Source: Roseibium sp. (GTDB taxonomy: Bacteria; Pseudomonadota; Alphaproteobacteria; Rhizobiales; Stappiaceae). Taken from it: DNA of 64,000 nucleotides. The number at the start of each line of letters is the position of its first letter. Position 1 is the first letter of the stretch. Positions 35,679 to 44,744 of this stretch are shown here, in pieces. Both the position numbers and the translations under genes were made by a program. The stretch is taken from positions 62,001 to 126,000 of the forward strand of contig JAEPNV010000003.1 in assembly GCA_017643215.1 (NCBI GenBank), read 5' to 3'. A model generated the notes under the pieces. The model saw only the letters and a program-made list of their open reading frames with translations. It was not told where the DNA came from and did no database searches.

Positions 35679-36596
35679 GTGACCTATTCCCGTTCCGTCT
35701 TGACCGCGTTGACGCTCCTATGGGTCCTGCCGGCCGGGCATAGTGTGCCAAACGCCCATGCATGGTCGCTGGACCAGATCCCAGCCGGGAACGCCATGGC
35801 GGTTCTGGAAACGGGATCTGAGTCGGCGCCAGGCGGATTACCGGACGGGGGCGTGGATCGTGCCGAAGCGGGCGACATCCGCGCGGCCTGGTACGTCGCA
35901 CCGACGGACCGCTACCGGCATGGTATCCTGGGTGATGCGATCGAGGCCTCAGGTCTGACCATCCGCACGGCCGATGGCGCGGAAATCACGATGAGACTGC
36001 CGGAAACGGAGGTTTTTGAGGACAGGACACCGCGCCTGATCGACCTGGACCGCGATGGGCGCATGGAGGTGGTCACGATCCGCGCGTCGCTGCAAGCCGG
36101 TGCGTCGGTCACAATCTACAGTCTGCGCGGCGGGGTCTTGCGCCAGTTGGCCAGCACCCCGTTCATTGGCATCCCGAACCGCTGGCTGAACATTGCGGGA
36201 ATCGCCGATTTTGCCGGTCTTGGAACCAGACAGATTGCCTATGTGGAAACACCGCACATTGGCGGCACGTTGGTCTTCTACGCCTATCTTGACGGCGAAT
36301 TACGCCGGCTTGCGTCCCTGCGCGGTTTTTCCAATCACGCCATCGGCGCCCGTGAAATGGGATTGTCGGCCACCGCCGATTTGGATGGTGACGGCTTGCC
36401 GGACTTGCTGCTGCCAACCGACAGCCGCCGGACACTGATGGTGGTCGGATTCCAAAAGCGAACCCTGTCCGAACAAGCCTCGATCGATCTGCCCGCCCCA
36501 TTGGAAACAGACATCGCGACAAGGGATACGCCACGAGGACTTTCTTTCGTGTTCGGCCTGGCCGATGGGCGGTTTTATCAACTGACGCCGCCTTGA
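35679..36596 (+). CDS. Exported FG-GAP/VCBS-like repeat protein
   Basis: A 305-residue exported protein. I start it at GTG 35679, preceded by AGAGG, because a clean signal peptide follows at residues 1-28 ('SVPNAHAWS' cleavage region). The body is beta-rich and has two calcium-binding-like loops, 'DLDRDGRMEVV' and 'DLDGDGLPDLLLP', the hallmark of FG-GAP/VCBS beta-propeller repeats. Only part of a seven-bladed propeller is evident. It is probably periplasmic or surface-located. It has no operon partner and is divergent from the coxL-like gene. Confidence 0.8.
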   Translation: MTYSRSVLTALTLLWVLPAGHSVPNAHAWSLDQIPAGNAMAVLETGSESAPGGLPDGGVDRAEAGDIRAAWYVAPTDRYRHGILGDAIEASGLTIRTADGAEITMRLPETEVFEDRTPRLIDLDRDGRMEVVTIRASLQAGASVTIYSLRGGVLRQLASTPFIGIPNRWLNIAGIADFAGLGTRQIAYVETPHIGGTLVFYAYLDGELRRLASLRGFSNHAIGAREMGLSATADLDGDGLPDLLLPTDSRRTLMVVGFQKRTLSEQASIDLPAPLETDIATRDTPRGLSFVFGLADGRFYQLTPP

Positions 36597-36630
36597 ACAA
36601 TCCCATGTGAAGCTGCGCGAAGGACCCGCG

Positions 36631-37215
36631 TTATGCATATGGGTCCTTCGGCGCGCGATCATCGGACAGACTGCCACGCGACGACCGTGTCAGGTTTTCG
36701 ATCGCATCCGCCAAATGGATCTCCTGGATGTTGTAGTCCCCGCGGGCAACGCGGATCTTGTGCGCTTCCAGCATGACCTCGCCGACCGCGATGCCCTCCG
36801 GCGGAACAAACCGGTAGCTGGCAAGTTCGATCAAAAGGCCGAGCGGGTCGCGGAAGTAGATGGAGTCCATGAACCCGCGGTCCTTCGGACCGCTGTGAGA
36901 AATTCCGCGCTCATCGAGCCGCCCGGCAATCTGCCGGAAGGTCGCATGCGACACGGTCAGCGCCAGATGGTGCACATTGCCGATATCCTGGGCGGCGTCC
37001 GAGGCGTCCGGCGTCCGCTCCTCGTTGGTGAAGATCGTGATCAACCGCCCGTCGCCCGGATCGAAGTAAAGGTGGCTTTGGTTGGGATTGTCCAAGTTGG
37101 GCTGCTCGAACACAAACGGCATGCCCAGAAGGCCTTCCCAAAAATCAATGGAGGTCTGCCTGTCCGCGCCAACGAGCGTGATGTGATGCACACCTTGGGT
37201 TTGAATCTTTTGCAT
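36631..37215 (-). CDS. VOC (glyoxalase/dioxygenase) superfamily protein
   Basis: A 194-residue protein of two beta-alpha-beta-beta-beta modules at roughly residues 7-65 and 80-145. Metal-ligand candidates are His10 ('GVHHITLVG'), His81/82 ('NVHHLALTV') and Glu129 ('GLLIELASY'). The family includes ring-cleaving dioxygenases, glyoxalases and fosfomycin resistance proteins. The extra C-terminal 50 residues are not typical glyoxalase. ATG 37215 has a GGAAGGA site. Reaction unknown. It converges with the FG-GAP gene, 34 bp apart. Confidence 0.87.
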   Translation of the reverse strand: MQKIQTQGVHHITLVGADRQTSIDFWEGLLGMPFVFEQPNLDNPNQSHLYFDPGDGRLITIFTNEERTPDASDAAQDIGNVHHLALTVSHATFRQIAGRLDERGISHSGPKDRGFMDSIYFRDPLGLLIELASYRFVPPEGIAVGEVMLEAHKIRVARGDYNIQEIHLADAIENLTRSSRGSLSDDRAPKDPYA

Positions 37216-37487
37216 GGCGTTTTCCTTCCAAGACCGTTTCTCCAGATTTGGCGCCAATTTCCCGGCCGCACAACGCCCGCGGCAGTGAACAGTCTGTTTG
37301 TCTTTTCCGCCTGCTTCCAGGGAACTGCACACAGCCGGGTTTGTCACAGCCCGCAGATCCATTATGGTCCCGCCTGCATCTCACCGCATGGCGCTCCTGT
37401 GGTGCTGCATCGAAAGTGGCGTCAGCGGATGATAGTCCGCGAAACACGGTCACGCATGCACCGTTAACCCCAATACCGGATACGGAT

Positions 37488-38483
37488 TTGCCGCAACCTG
37501 ACAAAGCCGACTCTAACGCACCCGGCGAACACGGCCGTCTGCCTCCGCAATCCGGCTGGCAACGGCTGAAAACCGGTACCGGCAATTTGCCTGCCAACAC
37601 AATCGGCGCATTGTGGATCCTCCAGGCCGCGTTCCTGTTCACGGTCATGACCGCGTTGATCAAACTGGTCGGCGAAGGCTTGAGCGTTTTTCAGATCCTT
37701 GTCGTTCGGCAAGCCGTTATGGTGGCCATTGTCGCGCCGAAAATCCTTCCGGGCCTGCCCACCTCGCTCGCCACAGAACGGCCCGGTCTGCAGGCCGCGC
37801 GGGTGATATTCGCATCGACCGCCATGTTATGCGGTTTTACGGCGATCATCGAGCTGCCACTCGCCGATGTGACCGCGCTCAGCTTTTCAAAAACCTTTTT
37901 CATCACGATCTTCGCCATCTTCTTGCTGGGCGAACAGGTGGGGCTGCACCGATGGGGCGCGACGATTCTTGGCTTCGTCGGCGTTCTCATCATGCTCCGT
38001 CCGGGGGGCGACGGCCTTGTCGACCCGTTTGCACTTCTGGCGATCGCGGGGGCTGCCTGTGCCGGCATGGTGATGATCATCCTGCGGATCCTGACCCGCA
38101 CGGACGCACCGGTAACGATCCTGACCTATCAGGCGGTGTTTGTCGGCCTGATCATGGCGGTGCCGGCCTATTTCTCCTGGCAGGCGCCGACCCTTGAACA
38201 ATGGGGCCTACTGCTGATCATCGGTGTCATATCCTGGGCCGCGCAGATGTCCAACATTCGGGCGTTCAAGGCGGGTGAAGCCACCGCGATCGCCTCGCTC
38301 GATTACACAAGGCTTTTGTATGCGACGTTGCTCGGAGCGATTATCTTCGGACACTGGCCCGGTCTTGAGACGCTGATCGGCGCGGCCATCATCATCGCGG
38401 CCTCGCTTTACACCGTGCGCCGGGAGGCGGTGCGTGGCCGGGCCCTCAGCCGGGATGCGGAGGGACGCGGATACAACAACTGA
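37488..38483 (+). CDS. DMT-superfamily (EamA) transporter
   Basis: About 331 residues with ten membrane helices. The membrane part starts near 'GALWILQAAFLFTVMTALIK' (about 35 residues after the proposed start). The duplicate EamA modules are visible ('LPLADVTALSFSKTFFITIF' and 'GEATAIASLDYTRLLYATLL'). The start is uncertain: TTG 37488 is my choice because upstream sequence looks non-coding, but no strong ribosome site helps. The substrate is unknown. It converges with the regulator gene at 38493, 9 bp away. Confidence 0.8.
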   Translation: MPQPDKADSNAPGEHGRLPPQSGWQRLKTGTGNLPANTIGALWILQAAFLFTVMTALIKLVGEGLSVFQILVVRQAVMVAIVAPKILPGLPTSLATERPGLQAARVIFASTAMLCGFTAIIELPLADVTALSFSKTFFITIFAIFLLGEQVGLHRWGATILGFVGVLIMLRPGGDGLVDPFALLAIAGAACAGMVMIILRILTRTDAPVTILTYQAVFVGLIMAVPAYFSWQAPTLEQWGLLLIIGVISWAAQMSNIRAFKAGEATAIASLDYTRLLYATLLGAIIFGHWPGLETLIGAAIIIAASLYTVRREAVRGRALSRDAEGRGYNN

Positions 38484-38492
38484 CGCCGGTCT

Positions 38493-39374
38493 TCAGGCCC
38501 CGTTGAAATGCACGTTGCCGAGCGCGCCGATGTCATACCCGCCAAGCTGCGCCGCTTTGTCAACAAATGCCTTGGACCTGGTGAATCCCAAAAGAGCCTG
38601 GATCGGCGGTTCGAAGTAATCCTTGCGGCAGATCAGCAGATCGAAACGTTCCTGGCGCAGGGGAATGAAGTTCAGCCTCGCCTGCCGCGCGGCGCTTTCC
38701 AGGCCGAAAGCGGCGTCCGCTTCGCCGCTGAACACCGCCTGAGCCGCGTCGCGCTCGTCGCGCACGAGCGGCCCGGATTCAATGACCGCCTCCAGGCCGG
38801 CCATGGACGCGGCGAGCAGGCTGCGCAAGAACAGATGGCTGCCGGCGCCTTCCTGGCGCTGCACCAGGCGTTTTCCGGCAAGATCGGACAATGATTCAAT
38901 CCGCTTCGGATTGCCCGGCGCCACGATCAGGCCGCGCTGCCGCCGCGCCCATTCAATCAGCACCACCGGCTTGAACTTGAACGTCTTTTCAACCGCCTGA
39001 ACGTTCCAGCCGTGACCGGTCTCGTCGGGTATGTGGAGCCCGGTCAAGAGCCCTTCCTTGCGCTCGAACCGGGCCAGACCGTCAAAACTGCCGTCAAACA
39101 GGCTGGCAAGGCCGCAGTCGGACGATCTCAAGGCCCATTCCAGCAGCGGATCGTGGCTGCCAAGCGCCACCATCGGCCGCTGCGCGCCTTCCATGGCATC
39201 CCCGGCCTGGTCGATCCAGGCCAGGACCGCGTCGCGTGGAAACAGAAGTTTCCCGGTCGCCCGGCTGTGCGGAACATCGCCTGTGGCAACCAGGTCATAG
39301 ACCTTGCGTTCCTTGACGCGGATGAGGTCGGCAAGTTCACGGGTGGTCAGATAGGGCGGCAGAGTTTCCAGCAT
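38493..39374 (-). CDS. Regulator with excisionase-like HTH and periplasmic-binding-like domain
   Basis: A 293-residue cytoplasmic protein. Residues about 8-55 are a MerR/excisionase-like helix-turn-helix ('YLTTRELADLIRVKERKVYDLV', then 'GKLLFPRDAVLAWI'). Residues about 85-285 are a type-2 periplasmic-binding-like fold ('DPLLEWALRSSDCGLA' and 'RLVQRQEGAGSHLFLRSLL'). This pairing (PBP_like) occurs in regulators associated with molybdate, tungstate and molybdoenzyme genes. The orphan CoxL-like gene 3 kb away is therefore a possible target, but that is inference. It has no signal peptide. Confidence 0.85.
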   Translation of the reverse strand: MLETLPPYLTTRELADLIRVKERKVYDLVATGDVPHSRATGKLLFPRDAVLAWIDQAGDAMEGAQRPMVALGSHDPLLEWALRSSDCGLASLFDGSFDGLARFERKEGLLTGLHIPDETGHGWNVQAVEKTFKFKPVVLIEWARRQRGLIVAPGNPKRIESLSDLAGKRLVQRQEGAGSHLFLRSLLAASMAGLEAVIESGPLVRDERDAAQAVFSGEADAAFGLESAARQARLNFIPLRQERFDLLICRKDYFEPPIQALLGFTRSKAFVDKAAQLGGYDIGALGNVHFNGA

Positions 39375-39563
39375 CGCGGATCACGGGTGGCGAAAAAGGG
39401 TGCGACGTGTCGGTACAGTGCTCCCCGCGGATTGGCAAGGGAAACCGGGCCACCGCCGCGCCCGGGCTTCGACGAAGCACCGTATTTGCAGGGCCAAAGG
39501 GCGGTTTTCGCGAGGCAACCGGCATGCCGCCACGCCGGTGCCGCTGATCGTGGGGCAGACACC

Positions 39564-41234
39564 CTATGCGCTTTTGGCTTCCATTGCGGCGCGTTTGGCT
39601 GCCTCTTCCTCCACGAGTTCCTTCTTGGAGAGTTTGCCGACCATGGTCTTTGGCAGCTCATCGCGAAACTCAAACGCGCGCGGCAGCTCAATCGCCGACA
39701 GATGATGTTTCAGGAATTCCTTCATTTCAGGGCCGGTCACCTGATGGCCTTCCTTCAGTTTGATGAAGGCTTTCGGCGACTGGCCGCGATATTCATCCGG
39801 TATGGCGATGACGATCACCTCCAATACAGCGTCATGCTGATAAATCGCCTCTTCGATCACGCGCGGATAGACATTGTAGCCGGAGCATAAAATCAGGTCC
39901 TTGATCCGGTCGACGAGATAGATGAATCCATCCTCATCCTGATAGCCGACGTCGCCAGTGTGCAGGAACCCGTCCGCTTCGATTGCTTCGGCGGTCGCAT
40001 CATCGCGCTTCCAGTATCCTTTCATGATCTGCGGGCCCTGGAGGCAGAGTTCCCCCTTTTCACCAAGCGGCACCAGCGTCTTGCGATCCTCGATGTCCAC
40101 GAACCGGACATTCGTGCCTGGCACGGGAAGACCGATCGATCCGGCCCGGCTGGTGTGGTCGAGCGGATTGGCGACCGCGACGGGCGAGGATTCGGTCAAT
40201 CCATACCCCTCGACCAAGATACATCCTGTCAGTCTTTCGAACTCTTCCTTGACTTCCACCGGCAGCGGCGCCCCGCCGGAAAGGCAAAGGTCGATGGTCG
40301 TCAGATCATAGTTCTTGGTCATGTGCGAGTTGTTGATCGCCGTGAAGATGGTCGGCACCCCGGGGAACAGGGTCACGCCCTTACGCTTGATCACATCGAG
40401 GACGGCCTTCAGTTCGAACCGTGGCTGAAGCACCATTTCCGCGCCCAGAACGACGGACAGGTTCTGCCCAACGGTCATGGCAAAGACATGGAAAAACGGC
40501 AGGACGCAGAGCATCTTTTCCTGGCCCGGCCGCGCCTTGTCAAAGATGTCGCGCATCTGTTCGATATTGGCCGACAGGTTTGAATGGGTCAGCATCGCAC
40601 CTTTCGGGACACCGGTCGTGCCGCCGGTGTACTGAAGCACAGCAACCGCGGTGGCCGGATCGATGTCGGCCGCGGCAACGGATGCCCCCTTGGTTTGCAG
40701 ATCAGCAAACTGGATATGCGCCGGATCGCGCGGGACAGCCGCCAATTCCTTTCGCTTGAACAGACTGAACAGAACCTTCTTGACCGTGGGCAGGCAGTCG
40801 GCCATCGGACACACGATGATCGTGTCGAGGATTTTCTCTTTGCGGACCTCCTCGACCTTGTCGAAGATCAGTTTGAGATCCATCGTGACCATGATCCGCA
40901 CATCCGCATCACGCGCCTGGGAGGCGATTTCACGTTCCACATAAAGCGGATTGAAGTTCACGACCGTCGCGCCGATCCTGAGAAGCGCAAAATAAAAGAC
41001 GGGATAGAACGGGGTGTTGGGCAGGCAAAGTCCCACATGCGTGCCTGGACCGACGCCCATGGCTTGCAGGCCGGCCGCGGTCCGGTCGGCCATCGCTCCC
41101 AGTTGGGCATAGGTCCAGACCTTGCCCATGAAGTCCATGGCCGGACGGTCGCCAAAGGTTCTGATGGTCTCTTCGAGATATTCGTGCACCGGCCGCGGCG
41201 TGAAACCCGCAACCCACTCCTCCACAGTCGACAT
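39564..41234 (-). CDS. Long-chain fatty-acid-CoA ligase (FadD-like)
   Basis: A 556-residue adenylate-forming enzyme that activates fatty acids to acyl-CoA. The AMP-binding loop is 'YTGGTTGVPKGAMLTHSNL', then 'GYGLTESSPVAVANP', 'YLVDRIKDLILCSGYNVYP', and the C-terminal catalytic Lys in 'LPKTMVGKLSKKEL'. Length and motifs match FadD. ATG 41234 ('MSTVEEWVAG') begins the conserved part. It would act after uptake through FadL-type channels. It stands alone, with gaps of about 190 bp downstream and 280 bp upstream. Confidence 0.93.
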   Translation of the reverse strand: MSTVEEWVAGFTPRPVHEYLEETIRTFGDRPAMDFMGKVWTYAQLGAMADRTAAGLQAMGVGPGTHVGLCLPNTPFYPVFYFALLRIGATVVNFNPLYVEREIASQARDADVRIMVTMDLKLIFDKVEEVRKEKILDTIIVCPMADCLPTVKKVLFSLFKRKELAAVPRDPAHIQFADLQTKGASVAAADIDPATAVAVLQYTGGTTGVPKGAMLTHSNLSANIEQMRDIFDKARPGQEKMLCVLPFFHVFAMTVGQNLSVVLGAEMVLQPRFELKAVLDVIKRKGVTLFPGVPTIFTAINNSHMTKNYDLTTIDLCLSGGAPLPVEVKEEFERLTGCILVEGYGLTESSPVAVANPLDHTSRAGSIGLPVPGTNVRFVDIEDRKTLVPLGEKGELCLQGPQIMKGYWKRDDATAEAIEADGFLHTGDVGYQDEDGFIYLVDRIKDLILCSGYNVYPRVIEEAIYQHDAVLEVIVIAIPDEYRGQSPKAFIKLKEGHQVTGPEMKEFLKHHLSAIELPRAFEFRDELPKTMVGKLSKKELVEEEAAKRAAMEAKSA

Positions 41235-41517
41235 AACGTGCTCCAACGCGCAATTGGTGTTGCCTGATCGCGGATGGCTGACGTTGCGCCCCCACCTGAC
41301 CGTCGCCGCATCCGCCACGGTCCCGTCGGGATCGTCCTCACCTTTGTTTCCACCCGGTCACAAACACGGCCGTTTTCGGCCTTACCCCCGACATGGACAC
41401 AAGCTTCCGTTTACGTCAACCGGCGACGTTACGACACGCGTGCGAAAAAGACGCGCCAGATCGGCAATCAGGACAAGCCTGCCGCCCAAATCATAATACA
41501 CCTCATGAAGGCAGGGC

Positions 41518-42675
41518 CTAACGCTTCGGCCATGACCAGGCCGGTGCCTCAATGCCGTCGATCACCGTCTCGCCGAATTCCTTCCGCAGTTCGTAAAGGA
41601 CGACCGATGGCGCCCCGGTCAGGGCATCCACGAGCGCATGGGCATGCGAGACGACGATGATCTGGGTTTTTTCCCCGGCCTTGGCGATCAAGCGGGCAAG
41701 CGGCGCCAGAAGGCTTGGATGCAAGCTCGTTTCAGGCTCGTTGACGACCAGGAGAGGCGGCGGGCGCGGCGTCAGGAGAATGGCCGCAAGCAGGAGATAG
41801 CGCAGCGTTCCGTCCGACAGTTCGCCGGCGCGCAGCGCCCGGAGCAATCCGTGCTGGTGCATGACGACTTCAAACAGCCCGTCCGTCACCTGGATGTCGA
41901 TGCGTGCGCCTGGAAAGGCGTCCGCGATTGCCTCGTCCAGGAGAGCCGGATTGCCGATTTCCTGGATCGTGCGCAAGGCCGCGGCAAGATCACCACCGTC
42001 CGCCGACAGCACCGGTGTCCGCGTGCCGATCCGCGCCGCGCGCGCTGGCGCTGCGCTGTCGGTCCGCAGATGATCGTAAAACCGCCAGCCGCGCATCCGC
42101 TCGCGCATGACCAGGAGTTCCAGCGCATCGCGCGGGTCGGCCGCGTGCGTCATCATGCTGTCGAAACTGGGCAAATCGCGAACAACGGGGATCCTCTTTC
42201 CGTCGCGGTTGAGAACCCGGACCGTGGGCCCCGCACGGCCGGCGATTTCATTGCGCCGGGAAAGGACTTCGCCGGCCCAAAGGGCTTCGGCCTTGATTTC
42301 CGGGTCGGCGTTGAAGAAGGACGTTGCGTCTCGAACCGGCAGGCCGAGGTCGATCGCGTAGCCGTAGTCTTCATCGGCAAAACCCAGTTTGAGGCTGACG
42401 ACGTCCTGACGCCGCGTGCCTTGAACCGGAACGCTTTTTTGTTTCATGGCCCTTGAGATCGTCTCAGGCCCCGCCCAAAGGGTGGATTGCAATCCGCCTT
42501 CACGTGCAAGTGACGCGACCGCGTTGCCCTGGGCCACATCGGCCAGCAGACGAATGGCCCGGTATAGGCTCGATTTACCGCTACCATTGGGACCGGTCAC
42601 GATCGTGATCTGATCCAGCGGCACGACCAGATCACGCAGCGACCGGTAGCCGGAAACGGCAAGCGTCAGCAGCAT
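41518..42675 (-). CDS. AAA-family ATPase (RecF/OLD-like, AAA_21)
   Basis: A 385-residue ABC-type ATPase with Walker A 'GPNGSGKSS' at 28-36, signature 'LSDGTLRYLLLAA', Walker B 'LLVVNEPETSLHP' and the switch His in 'VVSHAHALV'. The insert between A and B is about 240 residues. This is the AAA_21/OLD-like group related to RecF and Rad50, with no TOPRIM nuclease domain fused. It starts 6 bp after the adenine deaminase stop, so the two are co-transcribed. Biological role unknown; such proteins occur both in housekeeping and defence. Confidence 0.85.
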   Translation of the reverse strand: MLLTLAVSGYRSLRDLVVPLDQITIVTGPNGSGKSSLYRAIRLLADVAQGNAVASLAREGGLQSTLWAGPETISRAMKQKSVPVQGTRRQDVVSLKLGFADEDYGYAIDLGLPVRDATSFFNADPEIKAEALWAGEVLSRRNEIAGRAGPTVRVLNRDGKRIPVVRDLPSFDSMMTHAADPRDALELLVMRERMRGWRFYDHLRTDSAAPARAARIGTRTPVLSADGGDLAAALRTIQEIGNPALLDEAIADAFPGARIDIQVTDGLFEVVMHQHGLLRALRAGELSDGTLRYLLLAAILLTPRPPPLLVVNEPETSLHPSLLAPLARLIAKAGEKTQIIVVSHAHALVDALTGAPSVVLYELRKEFGETVIDGIEAPAWSWPKR

Positions 42676-42681
42676 GCCGGT

Positions 42682-44391
42682 TCAACGAACAAGCTGGAAT
42701 TTGTCGACATCGAACAAGCCCAGATCGGTGATCTTCAAATGCGGAATGACGGGAAGCGGCAAAAACGCCACCTGCAAAAACGGCTCCGGCAGCGTACAGC
42801 CCAGGCCTTTCGCCGCGGCTCGCAGCTCTTCAAGCGCCTGCCGGACCGTCTCGAACGGCTCCAGGCTCATGAGACCGGCGAGCGGCAAGGCCAGCTCGGC
42901 CCGCACATTTGTGTCATCGGCGACCGTAAAACCGCCCTTCATCGCAATCACCCGGTTCACGGCGCGGGCCATGGCTTCGTCGCTGGCGCCGACAACGCAG
43001 ATGTTGTGGCTGTCATGGCCAACCGACGAGGCGATCGCGCCCGCCCTCATGCCAAATCCGCAGACAAATCCCCGGCCGATATTTCCCGTGCCCTTATGCC
43101 GCTCCACCACAGCCACTTTCAGGACATCCTGGTCGACATCGGTTTGTGCCAATCCGTCGGTCACCGGCAGCGATTTCACCAGATCGCCGGTCAGAATCCG
43201 GCCGGCCGTCACGCCGATCACCCGAACCTCTGCGTTTTGTGCCGGGATCGCAAAATCATCCGGTTCGACACGTGAAAGCCGGACACTGTCCAGACCGACC
43301 GGTGCGATCTGGGTCCTTTCAGCGAACAATGCTTCGGTCACCGGCCGCCCGCCGCACACGACCGACGCAACGCGGCAGTCCTCAAACTCATCCAGGAGGA
43401 CGAGATCCGCCCGCCGGCCCGGCGCGATCATGCCCCGGTCCTTCAGGCCGAAAGCGGTCGCCGCCGACCAGCTCGCGGCCCGGTAAGCGTCAAGCGGCCG
43501 GATCCCCTTGGCGATCAGCCGCCGGATCATGCTGTCCAGATGCCCTTCCTCGGCAATATCCAGCGGATTGCGGTCATCCGTGCAAAGCGCGACGAACGCC
43601 GATACATCCGGCTGCAGGATCGGCGCCAAGGCATCAAGGTCTTTCGAAACCGATCCCTCCCGGATCAGGATCGTCATGCCCTTGGCAAGCTTCTCCAATG
43701 CTTCGCCGGCGGTCGTGGCCTCATGGTCCGTGCGTATGCCGGCGGCCAGATAGCCGTTGAGGGGCGCGCCCGACAGCAACGGCGCGTGCCCGTCGATATG
43801 ACCGTCCTGAAAGGCGCTGAGCTTGGCGAGCACGTTTGGATCGCGGTCCAGCACGCCTGGAAAGTTCATGAACTCGGCCAGCCCGATCACCTTTGGATGT
43901 CCGCGAAGCGGCAAAAGATCCTCGACTTCGAGACAGGCACCGGCCGTTTCGAATGCGGTGGCCGGCACGCAGGAGGACAGGTTGATGCGCAGGTCCATGA
44001 TCGTCTGAAGGGCGCTATCAAGGAAATACCGGATGCCTTCAAGGCCCAGCACGTTGGCGATTTCATGCGGATCGCAGATGGCCGTCGTCACACCGTGGGG
44101 GAGCACGCACCGGTCAAATTCGAACGGCGTGACCAGGGAGGATTCAACGTGGAGGTGGGTATCAATGAACCCTGGGACAACGATCCGCTCCCCGGCGTCG
44201 ATTTCCATGTCGCCGCGATAGGTCCCGTAGGTCCCGACGATGCGGTCTCCGACGATCGCAATATCGGTTTCCCGGACGCTTCCATCGACAACGCTGAACA
44301 GCCGGGCGTTCTTGATGACCAGATCGGCGGGCACGGCACCCGATCCGGCCGCGATGGCCCGGTTAAGAAACTCCGCGGAGGCGTAGGACAT
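42682..44391 (-). CDS. ade: Adenine deaminase
   Basis: A 569-residue amidohydrolase that converts adenine to hypoxanthine plus ammonia in purine salvage. The binuclear metal motif is '[12 protein letters not shown]', followed by '[18 protein letters not shown]', '[11 protein letters not shown]' and '[11 protein letters not shown]', all matching the Ade family, as does the C-terminal domain '[13 protein letters not shown]'. I choose ATG 44391 ('MSYASAEFL') as the first codon in a plausible N-terminus. It is divergent from frcR across an AT-rich gap and is followed closely by the AAA ATPase gene. Confidence 0.94.
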   Translation of the reverse strand: MSYASAEFLNRAIAAGSGAVPADLVIKNARLFSVVDGSVRETDIAIVGDRIVGTYGTYRGDMEIDAGERIVVPGFIDTHLHVESSLVTPFEFDRCVLPHGVTTAICDPHEIANVLGLEGIRYFLDSALQTIMDLRINLSSCVPATAFETAGACLEVEDLLPLRGHPKVIGLAEFMNFPGVLDRDPNVLAKLSAFQDGHIDGHAPLLSGAPLNGYLAAGIRTDHEATTAGEALEKLAKGMTILIREGSVSKDLDALAPILQPDVSAFVALCTDDRNPLDIAEEGHLDSMIRRLIAKGIRPLDAYRAASWSAATAFGLKDRGMIAPGRRADLVLLDEFEDCRVASVVCGGRPVTEALFAERTQIAPVGLDSVRLSRVEPDDFAIPAQNAEVRVIGVTAGRILTGDLVKSLPVTDGLAQTDVDQDVLKVAVVERHKGTGNIGRGFVCGFGMRAGAIASSVGHDSHNICVVGASDEAMARAVNRVIAMKGGFTVADDTNVRAELALPLAGLMSLEPFETVRQALEELRAAAKGLGCTLPEPFLQVAFLPLPVIPHLKITDLGLFDVDKFQLVR

Positions 44392-44630
44392 GCGTACCCT
44401 TCCATGACTTTTGCCGCGTGCAGTGCGCCGGTGCCGGCGATTCAAGCGGCCTTGAATGAATTTATCGACCGGACCGGCGCGTGCCTACCGCTAAACAAAT
44501 CACGCAGCCGCAGGCCCAGCCTGCACCGCCAACTCCACCGGTCCCAAGCAAAGCGTTGCGATTCGCTCAACCCGCACATGTTTTTACCGCATTGCATTAT
44601 TCGTTTGCTGCGTCGCAAATAGAGAAAAAA

Positions 44631-44658
44631 TTGACAAAAATCTCTAGATAAATATTAT
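44631..44658 (+). promoter_or_regulatory. Sigma-70-like promoter of frcR
   Basis: TTGACA (44631-44636) and TATTAT (44653-44658) are separated by 16 bp, close to the sigma-70 consensus. They lie in the AT-rich half of the 353-bp gap between divergent ade and frcR. Transcription would start near 44665, about 80 nt before the frcR start. The rest of this gap holds no gene. Confidence 0.65.
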
Positions 44659-44744
44659 TTAAATCAAGAATAATTAATAATGAATATGGGCGCGATCACG
44701 GAACTGAACCGCCGGTGATTGCCGGCCAACCCGGGGAGAAAACC

